Shown: piece after piece, positions 16,666 to 28,119 of the stretch
Position numbering within the stretch: the stretch's first letter is position 1
How the letters are laid out: each line of letters begins with the position of its first letter
Origin: Nitrosomonas sp.
GTDB lineage: Bacteria; Pseudomonadota; Gammaproteobacteria; Burkholderiales; Nitrosomonadaceae
DNA: 64,000 nucleotides
Direction: 5' to 3'
Assembly (NCBI GenBank): GCA_024282035.1
Contig: JAMWZR010000004.1
Location: 39,553 to 103,552, forward strand
Notes under the pieces: generated by a model
Databases searched by the model: none
What the model saw: the letters and a program-made list of their open reading frames with translations, nothing else
What the model was told of the DNA's origin: nothing
Program-made: the position numbers and the translations under genes

Positions 16666-17741
16666 CCTTTTTTCAATGGCTGGCGCAGGACATACGGACA
16701 TTTAATGTGTTCAGCTATATCACTTTGCGAACCGTGCTGGCGGTGTTGACTGCGATGGTCATTGCATTTGTGATCGGACCAAAAATGATTCGCAAGTTGA
16801 CGGCATATAAGATCGGTCAGGCGGTGCGCGATGATGGCCCGCAATCGCACCTGGTCAAAGCCGGCACCCCAACAATGGGAGGGGCTCTGATACTCATGTC
16901 GATCATGTTGACGACATTGCTGTGGGCTGATTTGAGTAACCGCTATATCTGGGTTGTGCTATTGACGACATTGGGTTTTGGGGCGATCGGCTGGGTGGAT
17001 GATTATCGCAAGGTGGTGTATCGCAACCCCAAAGGACTGTCAGCAGCAGCAAAATTCTTCTGGCAATCGGTAATTGCACTGGTTGTCGCGATTTATCTGG
17101 CACTGACTGCCGATATACCGGCGCAAACCGACATGATCGTGCCGTTTTTCAAGGGTGTGGCAATTCCTCTGGGTGTAACGGGATTTGTGATATTGAGCTA
17201 TTTTGTCATTGTCGGTACCAGCAATGCGGTGAATCTGACCGATGGTCTGGATGGTCTGGCCATCATGCCAACCGTCATGATTTGCAGTGCGCTGGCGCTT
17301 TTTGCTTATGTGACAGGACATGCCGTGTTTGCCAAGTATCTTGGCATACCCTATATCCCAAACAGTGGTGAATTGTCCGTGTTTTGCGGTGCGCTGGCTG
17401 GAGCCGGGTTGGCTTTTCTGTGGTTCAATGCCTATCCCGCCGAAGTGTTCATGGGCGATGTCGGTGCGCTGGCACTCGGAGCCGCTCTGGGTATCGTAAC
17501 CGTTATCGTGCGTCAGGAGATCGTGTTGCTGATCATGGGAGGGGTTTTCGTGGTTGAGACCCTGTCCGTAATGTTGCAGGTTGCATCATTCAAGCTGATG
17601 GGTAAACGCATATTCCGAATGGCACCGCTACATCATCATTTTGAATTAAAGGGCTGGAAAGAAAATCAGGTCGTAGTGCGCTTCTGGATCATTACACTGA
17701 TTCTTGTATTGATCGGGTTATCAACATTGAAACTGAGATGA
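16656..17741 (+). CDS. mraY: Phospho-MurNAc-pentapeptide transferase
   Basis: A 361-residue polytopic inner-membrane enzyme with about ten helices. It transfers phospho-MurNAc-pentapeptide from UDP to undecaprenyl phosphate, making lipid I. Signature blocks are present: the early [24 protein letters not shown] near 115, [13 protein letters not shown] near 190, [15 protein letters not shown] near 265, and the C-terminal [13 protein letters not shown] histidine motif. The acidic residues needed for Mg2+ and catalysis are all there. The stop overlaps the murD start by four bases. Confidence 0.96.
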   Translation: MLLAFFQWLAQDIRTFNVFSYITLRTVLAVLTAMVIAFVIGPKMIRKLTAYKIGQAVRDDGPQSHLVKAGTPTMGGALILMSIMLTTLLWADLSNRYIWVVLLTTLGFGAIGWVDDYRKVVYRNPKGLSAAAKFFWQSVIALVVAIYLALTADIPAQTDMIVPFFKGVAIPLGVTGFVILSYFVIVGTSNAVNLTDGLDGLAIMPTVMICSALALFAYVTGHAVFAKYLGIPYIPNSGELSVFCGALAGAGLAFLWFNAYPAEVFMGDVGALALGAALGIVTVIVRQEIVLLIMGGVFVVETLSVMLQVASFKLMGKRIFRMAPLHHHFELKGWKENQVVVRFWIITLILVLIGLSTLKLR

Positions 17742-19150
17742 ACTTACAAGGTAAAATCATACTGGTACTAGGCATGGGTGAAACAGGTTTGTCCATGGTG
17801 AAATGGCTGCTGCAGCAAGGAGCTATCGTGCGTGTTGCGGATAGCCGTAACGAGCCACCTCATAAAAAGGAACTGTTGCAAGTTTATCCACAGTTGCACG
17901 TGCATACTGGTCCTTTCCAGCCGGAAATCTTCTCGGATATCGATATGATTGCCATCAGTCCTGGCGTTCCTGTCGCCGAGCCTTGTATTCAACAGGCGGT
18001 GCAACGTGGTATTCCGGTTGTGGGGGATATGGATTTATTCAGCTGGGGGCTGGAGCGGGATGCATTGCCGCGACCCAAGATTGTCGCGATCACCGGAGCC
18101 AATGGTAAAACAACTGTGACTGCCATGGTCGGTGCGCTCTTGAAGAAAGCGGGCTGGAATGTAGAAGTGGCAGGCAATATCGGTCCTGCTGTCTTGACTG
18201 CGCTGATGCAACGGCTGGAGTCAAGGAATTGGCCGCAAGCCTGGGTGCTCGAGACCTCCAGTTTCCAACTGGAAACCATGCATCATCTCAACGCCGATGT
18301 AGCTACGGTGCTCAATGTCAGTGAAGATCACCTGGATCGTTATGCCAGCATGCAGGACTATGCTCTGGCCAAGGCCAAAGTATTCTGGAATGAAAACCAT
18401 GCCGGTATTCAGGTGCTGAATCGGGACGATTCGATTGTCAGCGCCATGTCCCTCGAAGGGCGGCAACATATCACTTTCGGCATCGATGAGCCGCCGACCG
18501 CGGAAGATTTCGGTCTCGTTCATGATGGCGAAGATCTGTGGCTCGCCCAAGGCGAAACACAATTGATGAAAGCGAGTGAATTGACGGTCAATGGACTGCA
18601 CAATGCAACCAATGCTCTGGCTGCATTGGCCCTATGCAGGGCGCTGGGAGTCGCCATGGATCCGCTGCTCAGCGCGCTGCGTGAGTTTCGCGGGTTGCCA
18701 CATCGCATGGAAAAAGTGACTGCTTTCAATGGAGTGACTTTTTACGATGACTCCAAAAGCACCAATGTAGGTTCGACGGTTGCTGCACTGAGTGGCATGA
18801 AACAGAACGCGATTCTGATTGCGGGTGGTGAGGGTAAAGGTCAGGATTTTTCACATCTGCGCGAGGCAGTCAGTCATGGCGCACGTGCAGTGGTGCTGAT
18901 TGGTCGCGATGCCGGAATCATTGCAAACGAAATCAAGGATACGGGAGTGCCCATGTATTTCGCAGTGACAATGGAAGAGGCCATGCAGAAAAGTTTTCTG
19001 CTGGCACAACCCGGCGATGCAGTGTTGCTATCGCCGGCATGTGCCAGTTTTGACATGTTTCGCAATTATATCCATCGCGCCGAAGTATTTGTCGCGGCGG
19101 TCAGGGACATCGAAAAGCGTTTTTTCAATTTTGGACAAAAGAAGCATTGA
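17738..19150 (+). CDS. murD: UDP-MurNAc-L-alanine:D-glutamate ligase
   Basis: A 470-residue Mur ligase that adds D-Glu to UDP-MurNAc-L-Ala. It opens with the Rossmann-like [17 protein letters not shown]. The ATP loop [14 protein letters not shown] lies near 115, and [12 protein letters not shown] and LPHRMEKV follow. [17 protein letters not shown] and [11 protein letters not shown] mark the C-terminal domain. Family length is 440-450, so this protein is slightly longer, with a short C-terminal tail ending in a [10 protein letters not shown]-like basic patch. Confidence 0.95.
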   Translation: MNLQGKIILVLGMGETGLSMVKWLLQQGAIVRVADSRNEPPHKKELLQVYPQLHVHTGPFQPEIFSDIDMIAISPGVPVAEPCIQQAVQRGIPVVGDMDLFSWGLERDALPRPKIVAITGANGKTTVTAMVGALLKKAGWNVEVAGNIGPAVLTALMQRLESRNWPQAWVLETSSFQLETMHHLNADVATVLNVSEDHLDRYASMQDYALAKAKVFWNENHAGIQVLNRDDSIVSAMSLEGRQHITFGIDEPPTAEDFGLVHDGEDLWLAQGETQLMKASELTVNGLHNATNALAALALCRALGVAMDPLLSALREFRGLPHRMEKVTAFNGVTFYDDSKSTNVGSTVAALSGMKQNAILIAGGEGKGQDFSHLREAVSHGARAVVLIGRDAGIIANEIKDTGVPMYFAVTMEEAMQKSFLLAQPGDAVLLSPACASFDMFRNYIHRAEVFVAAVRDIEKRFFNFGQKKH

Positions 19151-19152
19151 GC

Positions 19153-20313
19153 ATGGCATACGCACCCCATAACCAGAAACCTCGAGTCATGAATAATTTT
19201 GATCATGCACTGGTCTGGTTTACGTTGCTGCTACTCAGCATAGGCTTGGTCATGATTTATTCGGCTTCCATCGCGATAGCGGAAGCCCAGTTTGGTGCTG
19301 ACCGGGCAGGCCATTACCTAGTGCGTCACAGTATTTATCTGGCGGTAGGGTTAATGCTGGGGTTCATCGCATTTCAGGTGCCCATGCAGATCTGGCGCAA
19401 AGGCGTCAGTTACCTGTTTTTGATCAGTGTGTCATTACTGGTGCTGGTCCTGGTGCCGGGAATCGGTCATGAGGTCAATGGCAGTCAGCGCTGGATTCCG
19501 TTGTTGGTAGTCAATTTGCAACCATCGGAATTCATGAAGTTTGCGATGATTTTGTACGCGGCTGATTACGTCAACCGCAAGGCTGAGGATTTGAGTTTTT
19601 TGCTCAAGGGTTTTCTGCCCATTACGGTCGTGCTGGCAATTGTCGGGTTTCTGCTATTGCTGGAACCCGATTTTGGTGCATTCTTCGTCGTGACGGCGCT
19701 GGCCATGTCAATTTTGTTTCTGGGCGGAGTCAGCCTGAAAATTTTCATCGGTTTGATCAGTATTCTGGCAGCAGGGCTGTATGGGCTTATCCTGAGTTCA
19801 CCTTATCGACTGGATCGCGTGGTGGCATTCATGGATCCCTGGGCGGATCCATACGGAAAAGGCTATCAACTCAGCCATGCCCTGATTGCTTTTGGTCGGG
19901 GTGAGTGGCTGGGTGTCGGTCTGGGAGGAAGTGTCGAAAAATTATTCTATCTACCCGAGGCCCACACCGATTTTATTCTTTCAGTTCTTGCCGAGGAGCT
20001 CGGTTTTGTAGGCGTGACGATCGTCATCATTTTGTTTGCGGGACTGATACGCCGAGCTTTCGTGATCGGTCGTCTGGCAGCCAAGCTGGATATGCCTTTT
20101 TCAGCCCTGGTGGCGCAGGGGATCGGTGTTTGGATCGGTCTGCAGGCAGTGATCAATATGGGCGTCAACATGGGGGTGCTGCCCACTAAAGGGCTGACAT
20201 TGCCGTTGCTGAGTTTCGGTGGTAGCAGTATTACGGCAATCTGTATTGCGCTGGCTGTGCTGTTGCGCATCGACTGGGAAAATCGTCAGCGCTTGCGGGG
20301 ATTGACAGTATGA
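19153..20313 (+). CDS. ftsW: Septal peptidoglycan polymerase FtsW (SEDS family)
   Basis: About 386 residues with ten predicted helices; this glycosyltransferase polymerises lipid II at the septum together with FtsI. SEDS blocks include GLVMIYSAS near residue 30, the catalytic loop region with WDP-like [23 protein letters not shown] near 235-257, and [19 protein letters not shown]. The C-terminal [16 protein letters not shown] is also present. I use the ATG at 19153; the frame opens with a TTG inside the murD stop. murG overlaps the end. Confidence 0.95.
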   Translation: MAYAPHNQKPRVMNNFDHALVWFTLLLLSIGLVMIYSASIAIAEAQFGADRAGHYLVRHSIYLAVGLMLGFIAFQVPMQIWRKGVSYLFLISVSLLVLVLVPGIGHEVNGSQRWIPLLVVNLQPSEFMKFAMILYAADYVNRKAEDLSFLLKGFLPITVVLAIVGFLLLLEPDFGAFFVVTALAMSILFLGGVSLKIFIGLISILAAGLYGLILSSPYRLDRVVAFMDPWADPYGKGYQLSHALIAFGRGEWLGVGLGGSVEKLFYLPEAHTDFILSVLAEELGFVGVTIVIILFAGLIRRAFVIGRLAAKLDMPFSALVAQGIGVWIGLQAVINMGVNMGVLPTKGLTLPLLSFGGSSITAICIALAVLLRIDWENRQRLRGLTV

Positions 20314-21401
20314 AAACGGGCACGATTCTGATCATGGCAGGTGGAACCGGAGGACATGTCTTTCCCGGTCTGGCTGTGGCGGATTATCTGCGGCAATTGG
20401 GCTGGCATATCGTGTGGCTGGGAACGCAGGCTGGCATGGAACAAAAGCTGGTACCGGCACGCGGTTATGAGACCGAAGTCATCAGTTTCTCCGGTTTACG
20501 TGGAAAACAATGGACGACCTGGTTGTTACTGCCACTGCGCCTGTTAAAAGCATTCTTGCAGAGTATCCGGATTTTGCGTCGCATCAAACCGGATGTGGTT
20601 CTGGGCATGGGTGGATACCCTGCATTCCCGGGAGGATTGATGGCTTCATTACTGAATAGACCGTTGATCATTCATGAACAGAATGCCTTGCCGGGACTGA
20701 CCAACAAGGTGTTGGCGCAATTGGCAGATAAAGTCATGCTGGGTTTTCCAGGAGCGCTGGGTTCTGCAGCAGGCAAAACCGTATTTTCTGGTAATCCCGT
20801 ACGTGCTGACATTACTCGAGTTCCCCTACCGCAACAGCGATTTCAAGGACGTGAAGGCCGATTGAAATTGCTGGTAGTGGGAGGCAGCTTGGGGGCACAG
20901 ATTCTCAATACGACGGTTCCGCTGGCGCTGAGATCGATTCCTGCCGAATTGCGGCCGCAAGTGGTGCACCAGACAGGGGCTGCACATGTGCAGACGGTAC
21001 AGAAAACATACGCTGATTTGGGAGTGACTGGTGAGATAATGGCATTTGTCGAAGATATGGCGAAACAGTATGCCGAATGCGATCTGGTGGTGTGCCGCGC
21101 CGGCGCCCTGACCATTGCTGAGATCAGTGCTGCAGGGGTGGCCAGTATACTGGTGCCGTATCCGTACGCAGTGGATGATCATCAAACCAGCAATGCTCGG
21201 TTTTTGGCTGACCAAGGTGCCGCATTGCTGATTCCACAATCCGAATTGAATCCGGAAAAGCTAGCTCAGTGGCTTACCACGCTGACGCGGGAAAAGTTGT
21301 TGGACATGGCCGGTAAGGCACGCAGCCTGGCCAAACCGGAGGCCACCAGGGTTGTGGCCGAGGCCTGTATTGAATTGAGTGGAGTTACGCATGAAGCATA
21401 A
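20310..21401 (+). CDS. murG: UDP-GlcNAc:lipid I N-acetylglucosaminyltransferase
   Basis: A 363-residue GT28 enzyme on the cytoplasmic face of the inner membrane that converts lipid I to lipid II. The N-terminal glycine loop [16 protein letters not shown] and the second loop [12 protein letters not shown] are intact. The UDP-GlcNAc site has [12 protein letters not shown] near 190, and [15 protein letters not shown] and [14 protein letters not shown] follow. The stop lies 11 bases inside murC, so the two are coupled. Confidence 0.96.
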   Translation: MKTGTILIMAGGTGGHVFPGLAVADYLRQLGWHIVWLGTQAGMEQKLVPARGYETEVISFSGLRGKQWTTWLLLPLRLLKAFLQSIRILRRIKPDVVLGMGGYPAFPGGLMASLLNRPLIIHEQNALPGLTNKVLAQLADKVMLGFPGALGSAAGKTVFSGNPVRADITRVPLPQQRFQGREGRLKLLVVGGSLGAQILNTTVPLALRSIPAELRPQVVHQTGAAHVQTVQKTYADLGVTGEIMAFVEDMAKQYAECDLVVCRAGALTIAEISAAGVASILVPYPYAVDDHQTSNARFLADQGAALLIPQSELNPEKLAQWLTTLTREKLLDMAGKARSLAKPEATRVVAEACIELSGVTHEA

Positions 21402-22827
21402 AGTCAAGCATATTCATTTTGTAGGCATCGGTGGCGCGGGTATGAGTGGAATTGCGGAAGTCTTCGCAAATCTGGGCTATCAAGTCAGTGGTTCGGATCT
21501 GATGGAGAGTCAGGTTACGCAGCAGCTGCGTAGCCTCGGTGTGAAGGTATTCGTGGGCCATGAAGCGTCACAGATTGCAGGCGCCAACGTCGTTGTGACA
21601 TCAACCGCAGTCAAGCCGGATAACCCGGAAGTCTTGGAAGCGAAGCGTAAAAATATCCCTGTCGTTCCCCGTGCCATGATGCTGGCCGAATTGCTCAGAT
21701 TGCGCAGTGGCATTGCCATTGCGGGTGCACATGGAAAAACCACCACAACCAGTCTGATAGCCAGTATACTTGCGGCGGCTGAAATGGACCCGACTTTTGT
21801 CATTGGTGGAAAATTGCAGGCGGTGGGCTGTCATGCCAAATTGGGGAAGGGAGAATTCATCGTGGTGGAAGCCGATGAATCGGATGCTTCATTCCTGTAT
21901 TTACAGCCGGTACTGACCGTCGTGACAAATATTGATGCGGATCATATGGAAACTTATGGACACGACTTCAATAAGCTTAAACAGACATTTGTCGAATTCG
22001 TGCAGCATTTGCCTTTTTATGGCATGGCAGTTTTGTGCGTGGACGATCCCCATGTTCGTGAGGTCATGCCGGATATTACCAAACCCATGACTACCTATGG
22101 ATTGTCCGATGATGCACAGGTGCGTGCCATCAATATTCATCACCACCGCAATCAAATGACCTTTACCGCCGTCGTGGGTGTCAACGGCTCGGCCAGAAGG
22201 CTCGACATCACGCTGAATCTTCCCGGTGTGCACAATATTCGCAATGCCTTGGCAGCCATTACCGTTGCTAACGAGATAGGTGTGCCCGATGCTGCCATCA
22301 TCAAGGCGCTAGCAGAATTCAAAGGTGTAGAGAGACGCTTCCAGCAATACGGGGAAATTCGCTTGTCGGGGCAAAAATGCTTTACGCTGGTTGATGACTA
22401 CGGACATCATCCAGCCGAAATGGAAGCTACCATGAAAGCGGCTCGCGGCGCGTTTTCGGGGCGGCGCCTGATTGTTGCATTTCAGCCGCATCGCTACACG
22501 CGTACACGTGATGTATTCGAGGATTTCGTCAAGGTGTTGTCACTGGCCGATGGTGTGTTGCTGACCGATGTCTATTCCGCCGGGGAGGATCCGATCGTCG
22601 CAGCAGACAGCAAATCCCTATCACGCTCCATTCGCATTCTGGGCAAGGTCGAACCCATTTACATCGAAGATGTCAATGATCTGCCCATGGCGATTCTAAA
22701 TGTCGTGCAGGATGGTGATGTGGTTTTGGTGATGGGGGCTGGATCGATTTCCCGGGTCGCGCCCGCACTGGTCGCGATGAGTAGCAAGCGACGCGTTGCG
22801 AATGGTCATGAATATGAGAGTGCATGA
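21391..22827 (+). CDS. murC: UDP-N-acetylmuramate:L-alanine ligase
   Basis: About 478 residues; the first Mur ligase, adding L-Ala to UDP-MurNAc. [18 protein letters not shown] is at the N-terminus, the ATP loop [14 protein letters not shown] near 110, [12 protein letters not shown] near 170 and [10 protein letters not shown] near 335. [15 protein letters not shown] is also present. I prefer the ATG at 21391, which has ggag seven bases upstream, over the in-frame GTG at 21379. The gene overlaps murG by 11 bases, and murB starts three bases after its stop. Confidence 0.96.
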   Translation: MKHKVKHIHFVGIGGAGMSGIAEVFANLGYQVSGSDLMESQVTQQLRSLGVKVFVGHEASQIAGANVVVTSTAVKPDNPEVLEAKRKNIPVVPRAMMLAELLRLRSGIAIAGAHGKTTTTSLIASILAAAEMDPTFVIGGKLQAVGCHAKLGKGEFIVVEADESDASFLYLQPVLTVVTNIDADHMETYGHDFNKLKQTFVEFVQHLPFYGMAVLCVDDPHVREVMPDITKPMTTYGLSDDAQVRAINIHHHRNQMTFTAVVGVNGSARRLDITLNLPGVHNIRNALAAITVANEIGVPDAAIIKALAEFKGVERRFQQYGEIRLSGQKCFTLVDDYGHHPAEMEATMKAARGAFSGRRLIVAFQPHRYTRTRDVFEDFVKVLSLADGVLLTDVYSAGEDPIVAADSKSLSRSIRILGKVEPIYIEDVNDLPMAILNVVQDGDVVLVMGAGSISRVAPALVAMSSKRRVANGHEYESA

Positions 22828-22830
22828 ATA

Positions 22831-23826
22831 ATGATGACGGTGCCATCCATTCACAAGACGGGTATATCTGCGGTGAATCGGCAGATGGGAGCCGATGACA
22901 TGTCGGTGTTGAGCGGCGAGATGCGTTTCAACGAACCCATGAGTCGGCATACCAGCTGGCGTGCGGGCGGCAAGGCAAAACGTTTTTATATTCCGGTAGA
23001 TGAGCAGGATCTGGTGAGGATGTTGTCAAGTTTGCAGGACAGTGAACAGGTGTATGTCATCGGATTGGGCAGCAATCTGTTGGTCAGGGATGGTGGCGTA
23101 CAAGGCACGATCATCGGACTGCATGCGCGTCTGGATGCGTTGCAGTTGATAGAGCATACCGATACGGATGGCCTGGTTTATGCCGGAGCAGGTGTTGCTT
23201 GCGCCAAGGTAGCCCGGTTTGCTGCCAGAAACAATCTGGCAGGAGCAGAATTTCTGACGGGTATCCCCGGAACCATCGGTGGTGCATTGGCCATGAATGC
23301 CGGTTGTTATGGAGCTGAAACCTGGCAGACCGTGAAACGTGTCAGAGTGGTTGATCATCATGGCGAAATCCATGAACGTACGGCGGATGAGTATCAGGCG
23401 GGATATCGCAGCATTCGGTTAATGCAGAAAGGGGATACGGCCGTACAGTCGGAATGGTTTGTTGGCGGGTACTTCAGTTGGGCGAGAGGGAATCAGAGCG
23501 AATCACGGCTAATAATGAAAGATTTGCTTGCCCGGCGTGTAAACAGTCAGCCGCTCAATCTACCCAATGCGGGTTCGGTATTCCGCAATCCGCCCGGTGA
23601 TCATGCGGCGCGCCTGATTCAGGCTTGCGGTCTCAAGGGATGTGCTATCGGTGGGGCGATGGTGTCGCCCAAACATGCCAATTTCATCGTGAATACCGGC
23701 AAGGCCAGTGCAACCGACATTGAGACGCTGATTTTGCTGGTACAGGATAAAGTCAAAAGCGCAATGGGCATTACATTGATTCCGGAAGTCCGAATCATCG
23801 GTGATGCAGGGAGGCCCACAGCATGA
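22831..23826 (+). CDS. murB: UDP-N-acetylenolpyruvoylglucosamine reductase
   Basis: A 331-residue FAD enzyme that reduces the enolpyruvyl group to give UDP-MurNAc. [18 protein letters not shown] begins the FAD domain near residue 35, and [17 protein letters not shown] follows. [24 protein letters not shown] is near 140. [23 protein letters not shown] carries the catalytic serine, and [11 protein letters not shown] comes near the end. The short insert pattern fits type I (E. coli-like) or an intermediate form. The first 25 residues before LSGEMRF are not conserved, so an internal start is possible. Confidence 0.94.
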   Translation: MMTVPSIHKTGISAVNRQMGADDMSVLSGEMRFNEPMSRHTSWRAGGKAKRFYIPVDEQDLVRMLSSLQDSEQVYVIGLGSNLLVRDGGVQGTIIGLHARLDALQLIEHTDTDGLVYAGAGVACAKVARFAARNNLAGAEFLTGIPGTIGGALAMNAGCYGAETWQTVKRVRVVDHHGEIHERTADEYQAGYRSIRLMQKGDTAVQSEWFVGGYFSWARGNQSESRLIMKDLLARRVNSQPLNLPNAGSVFRNPPGDHAARLIQACGLKGCAIGGAMVSPKHANFIVNTGKASATDIETLILLVQDKVKSAMGITLIPEVRIIGDAGRPTA

Positions 23827-24740
23827 CAGCGCGGAACTTCGGAAAAGTGGCCGTATTGTTGGGTGGCCGTTCGGCTGAACGGGAAATATCCTTGCAGAGT
23901 GGTCAGGCCGTATTGACGGCTCTACTGGAAAGTGGGGTGGATGCGCAAGCCTTCGATCCTGCTCAGCAATCCCTGGAAATGTTGAAGCACCAGGGATTCG
24001 ACAAGGCATTCATCGCATTGCATGGCCGTTTTGGCGAAGATGGCACGATCCAGGGTGTACTGGAGTGGTTGGGGATACCGTATACCGGCAGTGGTGTCAT
24101 GGCCAGCGCACTGGCGATGGATAAATGGCGCACCAAATTGGTTTGGCAGGCAGCCGGCATTCGTTCGCCGCGTTTTGAAATACTGGAAGAGAACAGCCAC
24201 TTCGAACAGGTGGCAGAGAATCTTGGATTGCCATTGATCATCAAGCCAGCCCGCGAAGGTTCGACGATCGGACTGAGTAAAGTTCATCATAAGGAAGATG
24301 TGGCAGCGGCCTATCGATTGGCGGCACAGCACGATGCACTGGTGCTGGCAGAAGAATTTATCGCAGGCAAAGAATTGACCGTCGCCATCCTGGGCGAGAC
24401 ACCTTTGCCTGTCGTGCGCATAGAAGTGGCAGGTGATTTATATGATTACGAAGCCAAGTATTTATCTGATGCGACACAATATTTTTGTCCTAGCGGTCTG
24501 TCTGCTGAACAGGAGAAAGCCATTCAGCAGCAGGCCCTGCAGGCTTATCGTGTGCTCGGTTGCGAGGGATGGGGCAGAGTGGACCTGATTCTCGATGCAG
24601 CGGGCGAATTCTATTTTCTGGAAGCGAATACATCGCCTGGGATGACCAATCATAGCTTGGTACCCATGGCGGCCCGCACAGCCGGTATTCTGTTTGCAGA
24701 GTTGGTGTTGAGCATTCTGGATCGATCTCATGTGGAATAA
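23823..24740 (+). CDS. ddl: D-alanine:D-alanine ligase
   Basis: A 305-residue ATP-grasp enzyme making the D-Ala-D-Ala dipeptide used by Mur[22 protein letters not shown] opens the protein. [27 protein letters not shown] follows, and MDKWRTK carries a substrate-binding lysine. [14 protein letters not shown] is near 135-150, and [13 protein letters not shown] and [17 protein letters not shown] hold the metal and substrate residues. Length and position in dcw match DdlB. It overlaps both murB (4 bases) and ftsQ (11 bases). Confidence 0.95.
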   Translation: MTARNFGKVAVLLGGRSAEREISLQSGQAVLTALLESGVDAQAFDPAQQSLEMLKHQGFDKAFIALHGRFGEDGTIQGVLEWLGIPYTGSGVMASALAMDKWRTKLVWQAAGIRSPRFEILEENSHFEQVAENLGLPLIIKPAREGSTIGLSKVHHKEDVAAAYRLAAQHDALVLAEEFIAGKELTVAILGETPLPVVRIEVAGDLYDYEAKYLSDATQYFCPSGLSAEQEKAIQQQALQAYRVLGCEGWGRVDLILDAAGEFYFLEANTSPGMTNHSLVPMAARTAGILFAELVLSILDRSHVE

Positions 24741-25506
24741 CCATCACGCATTGAACATGGTATCGACACTGCTGATTGGGACGGTAGCGGTTGCTGCCGT
24801 CTATGTAGTGGGGTCGCGGCTTGCGCAGCCACCCTTTTTCCCGATCAAGGAAATCAACATTCTTGTGCATGATAATGCGGACCGCGACGATCAGGACCTG
24901 CTCAATGTGACCTATGAGCAAATCGAGCGTCTTACCCGTGATGAGATTAAAGGTAACTTTCTGTCAGTGGATTTGACGGAAGTTCGTGCGGCATTTGTGA
25001 AATTACCCTGGGTGCGTGATGCCAAAGTCAACCGGCAATGGCCCCATGGTTTGAATGTAACGCTTGAGGAGCATCAGGCACTGGCCTATTGGGGGAGTCA
25101 TGCACTAGTCAATACATATGGCGAGGTATTTCGGGTCAGTATCGACAGGGATTTGCCTGTATTTACCGGACCCAAGGAAGCGAATGCACAGGAAGTTGCG
25201 GATCAGTACCGGAAGTTCAATCACATTCTGGCGCCGCTACAACAATCCGCAGTGGAGATCAACCTGACTCCACGCTATGCATGGCGATTACGACTGAATA
25301 CAGGAACCGTGCTGGAACTGGGACGGGATGAAATCGAGGCTAGATTGGCTCGTTACGTCATGTTCTACCACCATAATATAGTTCAGTTTAGTCAGGAAGA
25401 ACCATTGGCCTATGTTGATTTGCGCTATCCCAATGGATTCGCCATTCGCGTTCCTGAAGTAAAACAGCATGCACCGCGTAAATCTGATTCAAGAAAGCAG
25501 GCTTGA
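24730..25506 (+). CDS. ftsQ: Cell division protein FtsQ
   Basis: A 258-residue bitopic protein with one N-terminal membrane helix (about 10-30). A periplasmic POTRA domain follows ([11 protein letters not shown]..., residues 35-110), then the beta domain ([44 protein letters not shown]). FtsQ recruits FtsL and FtsB and so regulates septal synthesis. [24 protein letters not shown] is the typical POTRA end. It begins inside ddl and ends 20 bases before ftsA. Confidence 0.94.
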   Translation: MWNNHHALNMVSTLLIGTVAVAAVYVVGSRLAQPPFFPIKEINILVHDNADRDDQDLLNVTYEQIERLTRDEIKGNFLSVDLTEVRAAFVKLPWVRDAKVNRQWPHGLNVTLEEHQALAYWGSHALVNTYGEVFRVSIDRDLPVFTGPKEANAQEVADQYRKFNHILAPLQQSAVEINLTPRYAWRLRLNTGTVLELGRDEIEARLARYVMFYHHNIVQFSQEEPLAYVDLRYPNGFAIRVPEVKQHAPRKSDSRKQA

Positions 25507-25526
25507 AACCAGGGAGACAAAACTAG

Positions 25527-26765
25527 ATGAACAAAGCCAGAGAAAACAGAAATTTGATTGTTGGTCTTGATATTGGCACGTCAAAAATCGTTGCCGTCGT
25601 CGCTGAAGTGATTCCGGAGGGTGGTTTTGAAGTCATTGGACTCGGTAGTCATCCTTCTCGTGGGTTGAAAAAAGGGGTCGTGGCCAACATTGAAACCACG
25701 GTTAACGCCATTCAGCGTGCCCTGGAAGAAGCCGAACTGATGGCGGATTGCAAGATTCACGAAGTGTATACCGGGATAGCCGGTAGCCACATCAAGGGCT
25801 TCAATTCGGATGGTATGGTTCCGATCAAGGACAAGGAAGTCACGGAAAAGGATGTGGAGCGGGTCATGGAAGCAGCCAAGGCTGTCAATATCCCGGCCGA
25901 TCAGCAGATTCTGCATATCCTGAATCAGGAATTCATCATCGACGGTCAGGAAGATGTGCGTGAGCCGGTGGGCATGAGCGGCATCCGTCTGGAAGTCAAG
26001 GTGCATATCGTCACGGGAGCGGTTTCTGCTGCGCAGAATATCATGAAATGTGTGCATCGTTGCGGTCTGGAGGTGCGTGATTTGATACTGCAACCGCTGG
26101 CATCAGCGATGGCAGTATTGTCCGAGGATGAAAAAGACCTGGGAGTGTGTCTGGTCGATATTGGCGGTGGTACGACGGATATCGCTGTGTTTACCAATGG
26201 GGCCATTCGGCATACTGCGGTGATTCCGATTGCCGGCGATCAGGTAACGAACGATATTGCGATGGCGCTGCGTACACCCACCAAAAGCGCCGAGGACATC
26301 AAGTGCCGCTATGGGTGTGCTTTGCGGAGCCTGGCAGATACCAAGGAGATGGTGGAAGTTCCAGATGTCGGCAACCGGGGATCGCGTCAACTTTCCCGGC
26401 AAACACTCGCAGAAGTTATCGAGCCTCGAGTCGAGGAACTCTATTGCATGGTTCAGGCTGAACTGAGGCGGAGTGGATTCGAGGAACTGTTGTCATCCGG
26501 TATCGTGATAACAGGCGGATCGGCTTCCTTGCGCGGAATGGTGGAACTGGGAGAAGAAATTTTTCATATGCCGGTGAGATTGGGGCTGCCCACTTACCAT
26601 GGCAATCTAAAAGAAGTAATTCATACACCACGCTATTCAACCGGTATCGGTTTGATTCTGGCTGGTATTGAACAAATGCAGCATCAACAGGGTTCAAAAT
26701 TGCAGGGAGGGTCGGCCAAACAAATTCTTTCGAGGATGAAAGGATGGTTTCAGAGAAATTTCTGA
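25527..26765 (+). CDS. ftsA: Cell division protein FtsA
   Basis: A 412-residue actin-like ATPase that tethers FtsZ filaments to the inner membrane and recruits late division proteins. IVGLDIGTSKIVAVVAEV is the first phosphate loop. VCLVDIGGGTTDIAVF is the second, near residue 205, and GIVITGGSASLRGMVEL is the adenosine motif. The C-terminal 14 residues (KQILSRMKGWFQRNF) form the amphipathic membrane-targeting helix. A purine-rich site (cagggagaca) precedes the ATG. Confidence 0.96.
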   Translation: MNKARENRNLIVGLDIGTSKIVAVVAEVIPEGGFEVIGLGSHPSRGLKKGVVANIETTVNAIQRALEEAELMADCKIHEVYTGIAGSHIKGFNSDGMVPIKDKEVTEKDVERVMEAAKAVNIPADQQILHILNQEFIIDGQEDVREPVGMSGIRLEVKVHIVTGAVSAAQNIMKCVHRCGLEVRDLILQPLASAMAVLSEDEKDLGVCLVDIGGGTTDIAVFTNGAIRHTAVIPIAGDQVTNDIAMALRTPTKSAEDIKCRYGCALRSLADTKEMVEVPDVGNRGSRQLSRQTLAEVIEPRVEELYCMVQAELRRSGFEELLSSGIVITGGSASLRGMVELGEEIFHMPVRLGLPTYHGNLKEVIHTPRYSTGIGLILAGIEQMQHQQGSKLQGGSAKQILSRMKGWFQRNF

Positions 26766-26829
26766 GGGGTGGTTTTAACGGTTGTGGTGGTGATGAATAG
26801 CTTTAATTTCAATGTACTAAAGGAGAGAC

Positions 26830-27981
26830 ATGATGTTCGAAATCTTAAATAACGAAACTCAAGAAGCAATCATCAAAGTGGTTGGTGTTGGTGGATGTGG
26901 AAGCAATGCAGTGGATCACATGATCCAGAATGGTATGCAGGGCGTCGAGTTTATCAGTATGAATACTGATGCACAGGCATTGAAAAGCAACAAGGCTCCG
27001 ACTGTTTTACAGTTGGGTACCGGTATAACCAAAGGATTGGGTGCTGGCGCCAATCCTGATATCGGACGCGAGGCAGCGCTGGAAGATCGTGATCGCATAG
27101 CAGAATTGATTCAAGGTGCAGACATGCTGTTTATCACAGCTGGTATGGGCGGAGGCACCGGTACCGGTGCGGCACCGGTAGTGGCACAAGTTGCCAAGGA
27201 AATGGGCATCCTGACCGTTGCAGTAGTGAGCAAGCCGTTTGCATTCGAAGGCAAGCGACTGGCTGCTGCCAAGGCAGGGATGGAAGCACTGTCACATCAT
27301 GTCGATTCCTTGATCGTAATTCCGAACGATAAGCTGATGATGGTATTGGGTAACGATATTTCCATGCTGGATGCATTCAAGGCAGCCAATGATGTGCTGT
27401 ATGGTGCTGTGGCAGGAATTGCCGAAGTGATCAATTGTCCAGGTCTGGTTAACGTCGACTTCGCTGACGTCAAGACAGTCATGTCGGAAATGGGTATGGC
27501 CATGATGGGGTCAGCCATTGCTGCAGGAGTTGATCGTGCGCGTGTTGCCGCAGAACGTGCGGTTTCAAGCCCGCTCCTGGAGGACATTGCCTTGTCAGGT
27601 GCACGTGGTATTCTGGTTAACATTACAGCCAGCTCGTCATTGAAGATGCGTGAAGTGCATGAAGTCATGAGTGCGATCAAGAATCTGTCTGCCGAAGATG
27701 CCACGATCATCGTGGGTACGGTCATAGATGAAGGTATGGGTGAAGATCTGCGTGTGACCATGGTGGCAACCGGTCTGGGCAGTGTCAACCAAAGCCAGAA
27801 TACACCACTGACTGTCATTCATAGCCGTACTGGTACGGATGATCGGGATGCGATGTACTCCACCGAAGAACCCGCTGTCATGAGAACGGGTAGAAGGAGC
27901 AACGCAACAGTGGCAGCAATGCGCCAGTCAGGAGTCGATCCTATGGATATTCCAGCTTTTCTGAGAAGACAAGCTGACTAG
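26830..27981 (+). CDS. ftsZ: Cell division GTPase FtsZ
   Basis: A 383-residue tubulin homologue that polymerises into the Z ring. [17 protein letters not shown] lies near residue 15, the tubulin GTP signature [13 protein letters not shown] near 108, and [11 protein letters not shown] near 210. After a short variable linker the protein ends in [12 protein letters not shown], the conserved C-terminal peptide that binds FtsA and ZipA. A strong ribosome binding site (aaaggagaga) precedes two adjacent ATGs. It is the last gene of the cluster; lpxC, which follows ftsZ in many relatives, is absent. Confidence 0.97.
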   Translation: MMFEILNNETQEAIIKVVGVGGCGSNAVDHMIQNGMQGVEFISMNTDAQALKSNKAPTVLQLGTGITKGLGAGANPDIGREAALEDRDRIAELIQGADMLFITAGMGGGTGTGAAPVVAQVAKEMGILTVAVVSKPFAFEGKRLAAAKAGMEALSHHVDSLIVIPNDKLMMVLGNDISMLDAFKAANDVLYGAVAGIAEVINCPGLVNVDFADVKTVMSEMGMAMMGSAIAAGVDRARVAAERAVSSPLLEDIALSGARGILVNITASSSLKMREVHEVMSAIKNLSAEDATIIVGTVIDEGMGEDLRVTMVATGLGSVNQSQNTPLTVIHSRTGTDDRDAMYSTEEPAVMRTGRRSNATVAAMRQSGVDPMDIPAFLRRQAD

Positions 27982-28009
27982 TTTTTCAGCGAAAAATCCA
28001 TGCTTTGCT

Positions 28010-28047
28010 GCCCTGTTGATGATTCGGCAGGGCGGTTTGGCAAACCG
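28010..28047. terminator. Tandem hairpins between convergent ftsZ and cysG
   Basis: Two inverted repeats lie in the 138-base gap between convergent genes. GCCCTG/CAGGGC pairs 28010-28015 with 28028-28033. The second is a perfect 6-bp stem CGGTTT/AAACCG around a 3-base loop at 28033-28047, followed on plus by a T-rich stretch (gattttgtttt). They share a base and could act as alternatives, one per strand. Confidence 0.5.
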
Positions 28048-28119
28048 ATGCTAGATTTTGTTTTACTGGTTGGTTAGTTTTCTGCTGCATTTCCACGGGG
28101 TTTAGGGATGAAGCAGTGA

